7,350 nucleotides of DNA from Lachnospiraceae bacterium (GTDB lineage: Bacteria > Bacillota_A > Clostridia > Lachnospirales > Lachnospiraceae). The DNA lies in contig JAGCAV010000503.1 in the NCBI GenBank assembly GCA_017652545.1, positions 1-7,350 of the forward strand. The letters are read 5' to 3'. This document shows positions 6,538-7,350 of the stretch, piece after piece. Every line of letters starts with the position of its first letter. The stretch's first letter is position 1. A program made the translations under genes and the position numbers. Under the pieces are notes generated by a model, which ran no database searches, had not been told where the DNA came from, and saw nothing but the letters and a program-made list of their open reading frames with translations.

Positions 6538-7173
6538 CTAGATCCCATACTCCGCGTGCACCAGCGGCCGGAGCATCAGCTGGATCTTGGAACGCATGAT
6601 ATCGAAGGCGACATCATTCAGGCCGCTGTTGATGATGATATCCGCCCGTGCCTTTGTAGGCTCCACATACATGTAGTGCATCGGCTTGACTGTCGTCAGG
6701 TACTGCGACACGATGTTGTCCAGGTCTCTTCCCCTCTCCTTGACATCCCGCACGATCCTGCGCAGAATGCGCTCGTCGGCGTCCGCCTCAACAAAAATCT
6801 TGATATCCAGAAGATCCCGGAGCCTCGGATCCGCCAGCACCAGAATACCCTCGATCAGGATGATCTTCCTGGGCTCGATCCTGATCGTCTCGTCAGAACG
6901 GTTGTGCTGGCTGTAATCATAGACCGGGCATTCGATCGATTCACCGTTTTTCAGCTTTCCTATGTGCTCGATCAGAAGCGACGTCTCAAATGCGTCCGGA
7001 TGGTCATAATTCTGCTTTTTGCGCTCCTCAAAAGACAGATTGTCCTGCCGTTTATAATAATTGTCATGGTAAACCACCGATACCTCGTCACCGAATTCCG
7101 CCTTCAGCCTGTTTGTAAAGGTAGATTTGCCCGAACCTGTGCCCCCCGCAATTCCGATGATAATGCAGTCCAT
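6538..7173 (-). CDS. udk: Uridine kinase (uridine/cytidine salvage)
   Basis: Phosphorylates uridine and cytidine to UMP and CMP with ATP or GTP in cytosolic pyrimidine salvage. The 211-residue length is typical of bacterial Udk. The Walker A loop is GIAGGTGSGKST at 7-18 (Lys16). Nucleoside-binding elements follow: YHDNYYK (35-41, with the conserved Asp), NYDHPDAF (55-62), and CPVYDYSQHNR (82-92). IILIEGILVL (104-113) is the Walker B-like strand with Glu108. The lid RRIVRDVKERGRD (138-150) carries the phosphate-contacting arginines, and YVEPTKARADIII (169-181) completes the family pattern. The start at 7173 is fixed by GGGAGG at 7180-7185, 6 nt upstream. It lies 63 bp after the TcdA-like gene with no evident promoter or terminator between, so the two are probably co-transcribed. 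Confidence 0.97.
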   Translation of the reverse strand: MDCIIIGIAGGTGSGKSTFTNRLKAEFGDEVSVVYHDNYYKRQDNLSFEERKKQNYDHPDAFETSLLIEHIGKLKNGESIECPVYDYSQHNRSDETIRIEPRKIILIEGILVLADPRLRDLLDIKIFVEADADERILRRIVRDVKERGRDLDNIVSQYLTTVKPMHYMYVEPTKARADIIINSGLNDVAFDIMRSKIQLMLRPLVHAEYGI

Positions 7174-7179
7174 GCTCTT

Positions 7180-7185
7180 CCTCCC
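7180..7185 (-). promoter_or_regulatory. Ribosome binding site of udk
   Basis: GGGAGG on the minus strand, 6 nt before the ATG at 7173; the strongest Shine-Dalgarno sequence in the window. Confidence 0.85.
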
Positions 7186-7236
7186 ATTGTGCTTCTGTAC
7201 TGTTTTCTGTTATCGTTGTGACGAAACCTGTACTAC

Positions 7237-7350
7237 TTATCTCCCGGCCAGATCCGAGATGATCCGTGCCGCGATCATCAGGCCTGCTGCAGCCGGAACA
7301 AACGCTGTGCTTCCCGGAATGCTCCGCCGCCGTGATCCTGGTGTTTCCTG
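7237..7350 (-). CDS. tcdA: C-terminal fragment of a ThiF/HesA-family protein, probably tRNA threonylcarbamoyladenosine dehydratase TcdA
   Basis: The frame entering from the right edge gives 37 residues before TAA at 7237-7239, ending with SIPGSTAFVPAAAGLMIAAR and ISDLAGR. The PGS-x-AFVP-x-x-AGL-x-x-A stretch followed by a short helix is the usual C-terminus of TcdA (CsdL/YgdL/YrvM), an E1-like enzyme that uses ATP to cyclise t6A37 of tRNA to ct6A. The ATP-binding core lies outside the window, so the call rests on this tail alone; another ThiF-family member is possible. It probably shares a transcript with udk. Confidence 0.7.
   Translation of the reverse strand, partial: QETPGSRRRSIPGSTAFVPAAAGLMIAARIISDLAGR

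Noticed and set aside
6556..7221. 221-codon plus-strand open frame opposite udk
   Set aside because: Antisense to the entire udk gene, whose motifs are all intact; the frame is long only because of codon bias on the other strand.

Overview
The window reads as an ordinary chromosomal stretch from a low-to-moderate GC Firmicute, most likely a member of the Clostridia close to Lachnospiraceae. This placement is inference from protein style: a clostridial-type GlnRS, a Bacteroides/Clostridia-type HtpG, chromosomal TraX-family and DUF218 genes, and an HrcA-type CIRCE element with SigA-like promoters. All seven genes lie on the minus strand, so transcription runs from the right edge to the left edge. 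The many overlapping plus-strand reading frames are antisense shadows.

In the order of transcription: the last 37 codons of a ThiF/HesA-family protein resembling TcdA (7237-7350); uridine kinase udk (6538-7173); a 117-bp gap with a good SigA-type promoter (about 6493-6521); a family-2 glycosyltransferase (5395-6420); glutaminyl-tRNA synthetase glnS, whose best start is at 5323 (3617-5323); a DUF218/YdcF-family protein (2926-3558) that overlaps by 4 bp a TraX-family membrane acyltransferase-like protein (2174-2929); then a 153-bp regulatory gap and htpG (Hsp90), which runs off the left edge (1-2020).

The clearest regulatory signal is in the gap in front of htpG. A perfect CIRCE operator (2107-2133, 9-bp arms separated by 9 bp) lies just upstream of a strong promoter (TTGACT, 17 bp, TAGACT). 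This predicts HrcA control of htpG. The same inverted repeat is followed on the minus strand by six T residues, so it may also act as the intrinsic terminator that separates htpG from the traX-like gene upstream.

Functionally the region is a row of housekeeping genes (tRNA modification, pyrimidine salvage, tRNA charging, protein folding) with three less defined envelope or surface candidates between them (glycosyltransferase, DUF218 protein, TraX-like protein). I see no mobile element, CRISPR array, phage gene, tRNA or rRNA. No gene-free stretch exceeds 160 bp. I found no convincing undescribed system; the points most worth following are the CIRCE/terminator arrangement at htpG and an acidic insert inside HtpG.
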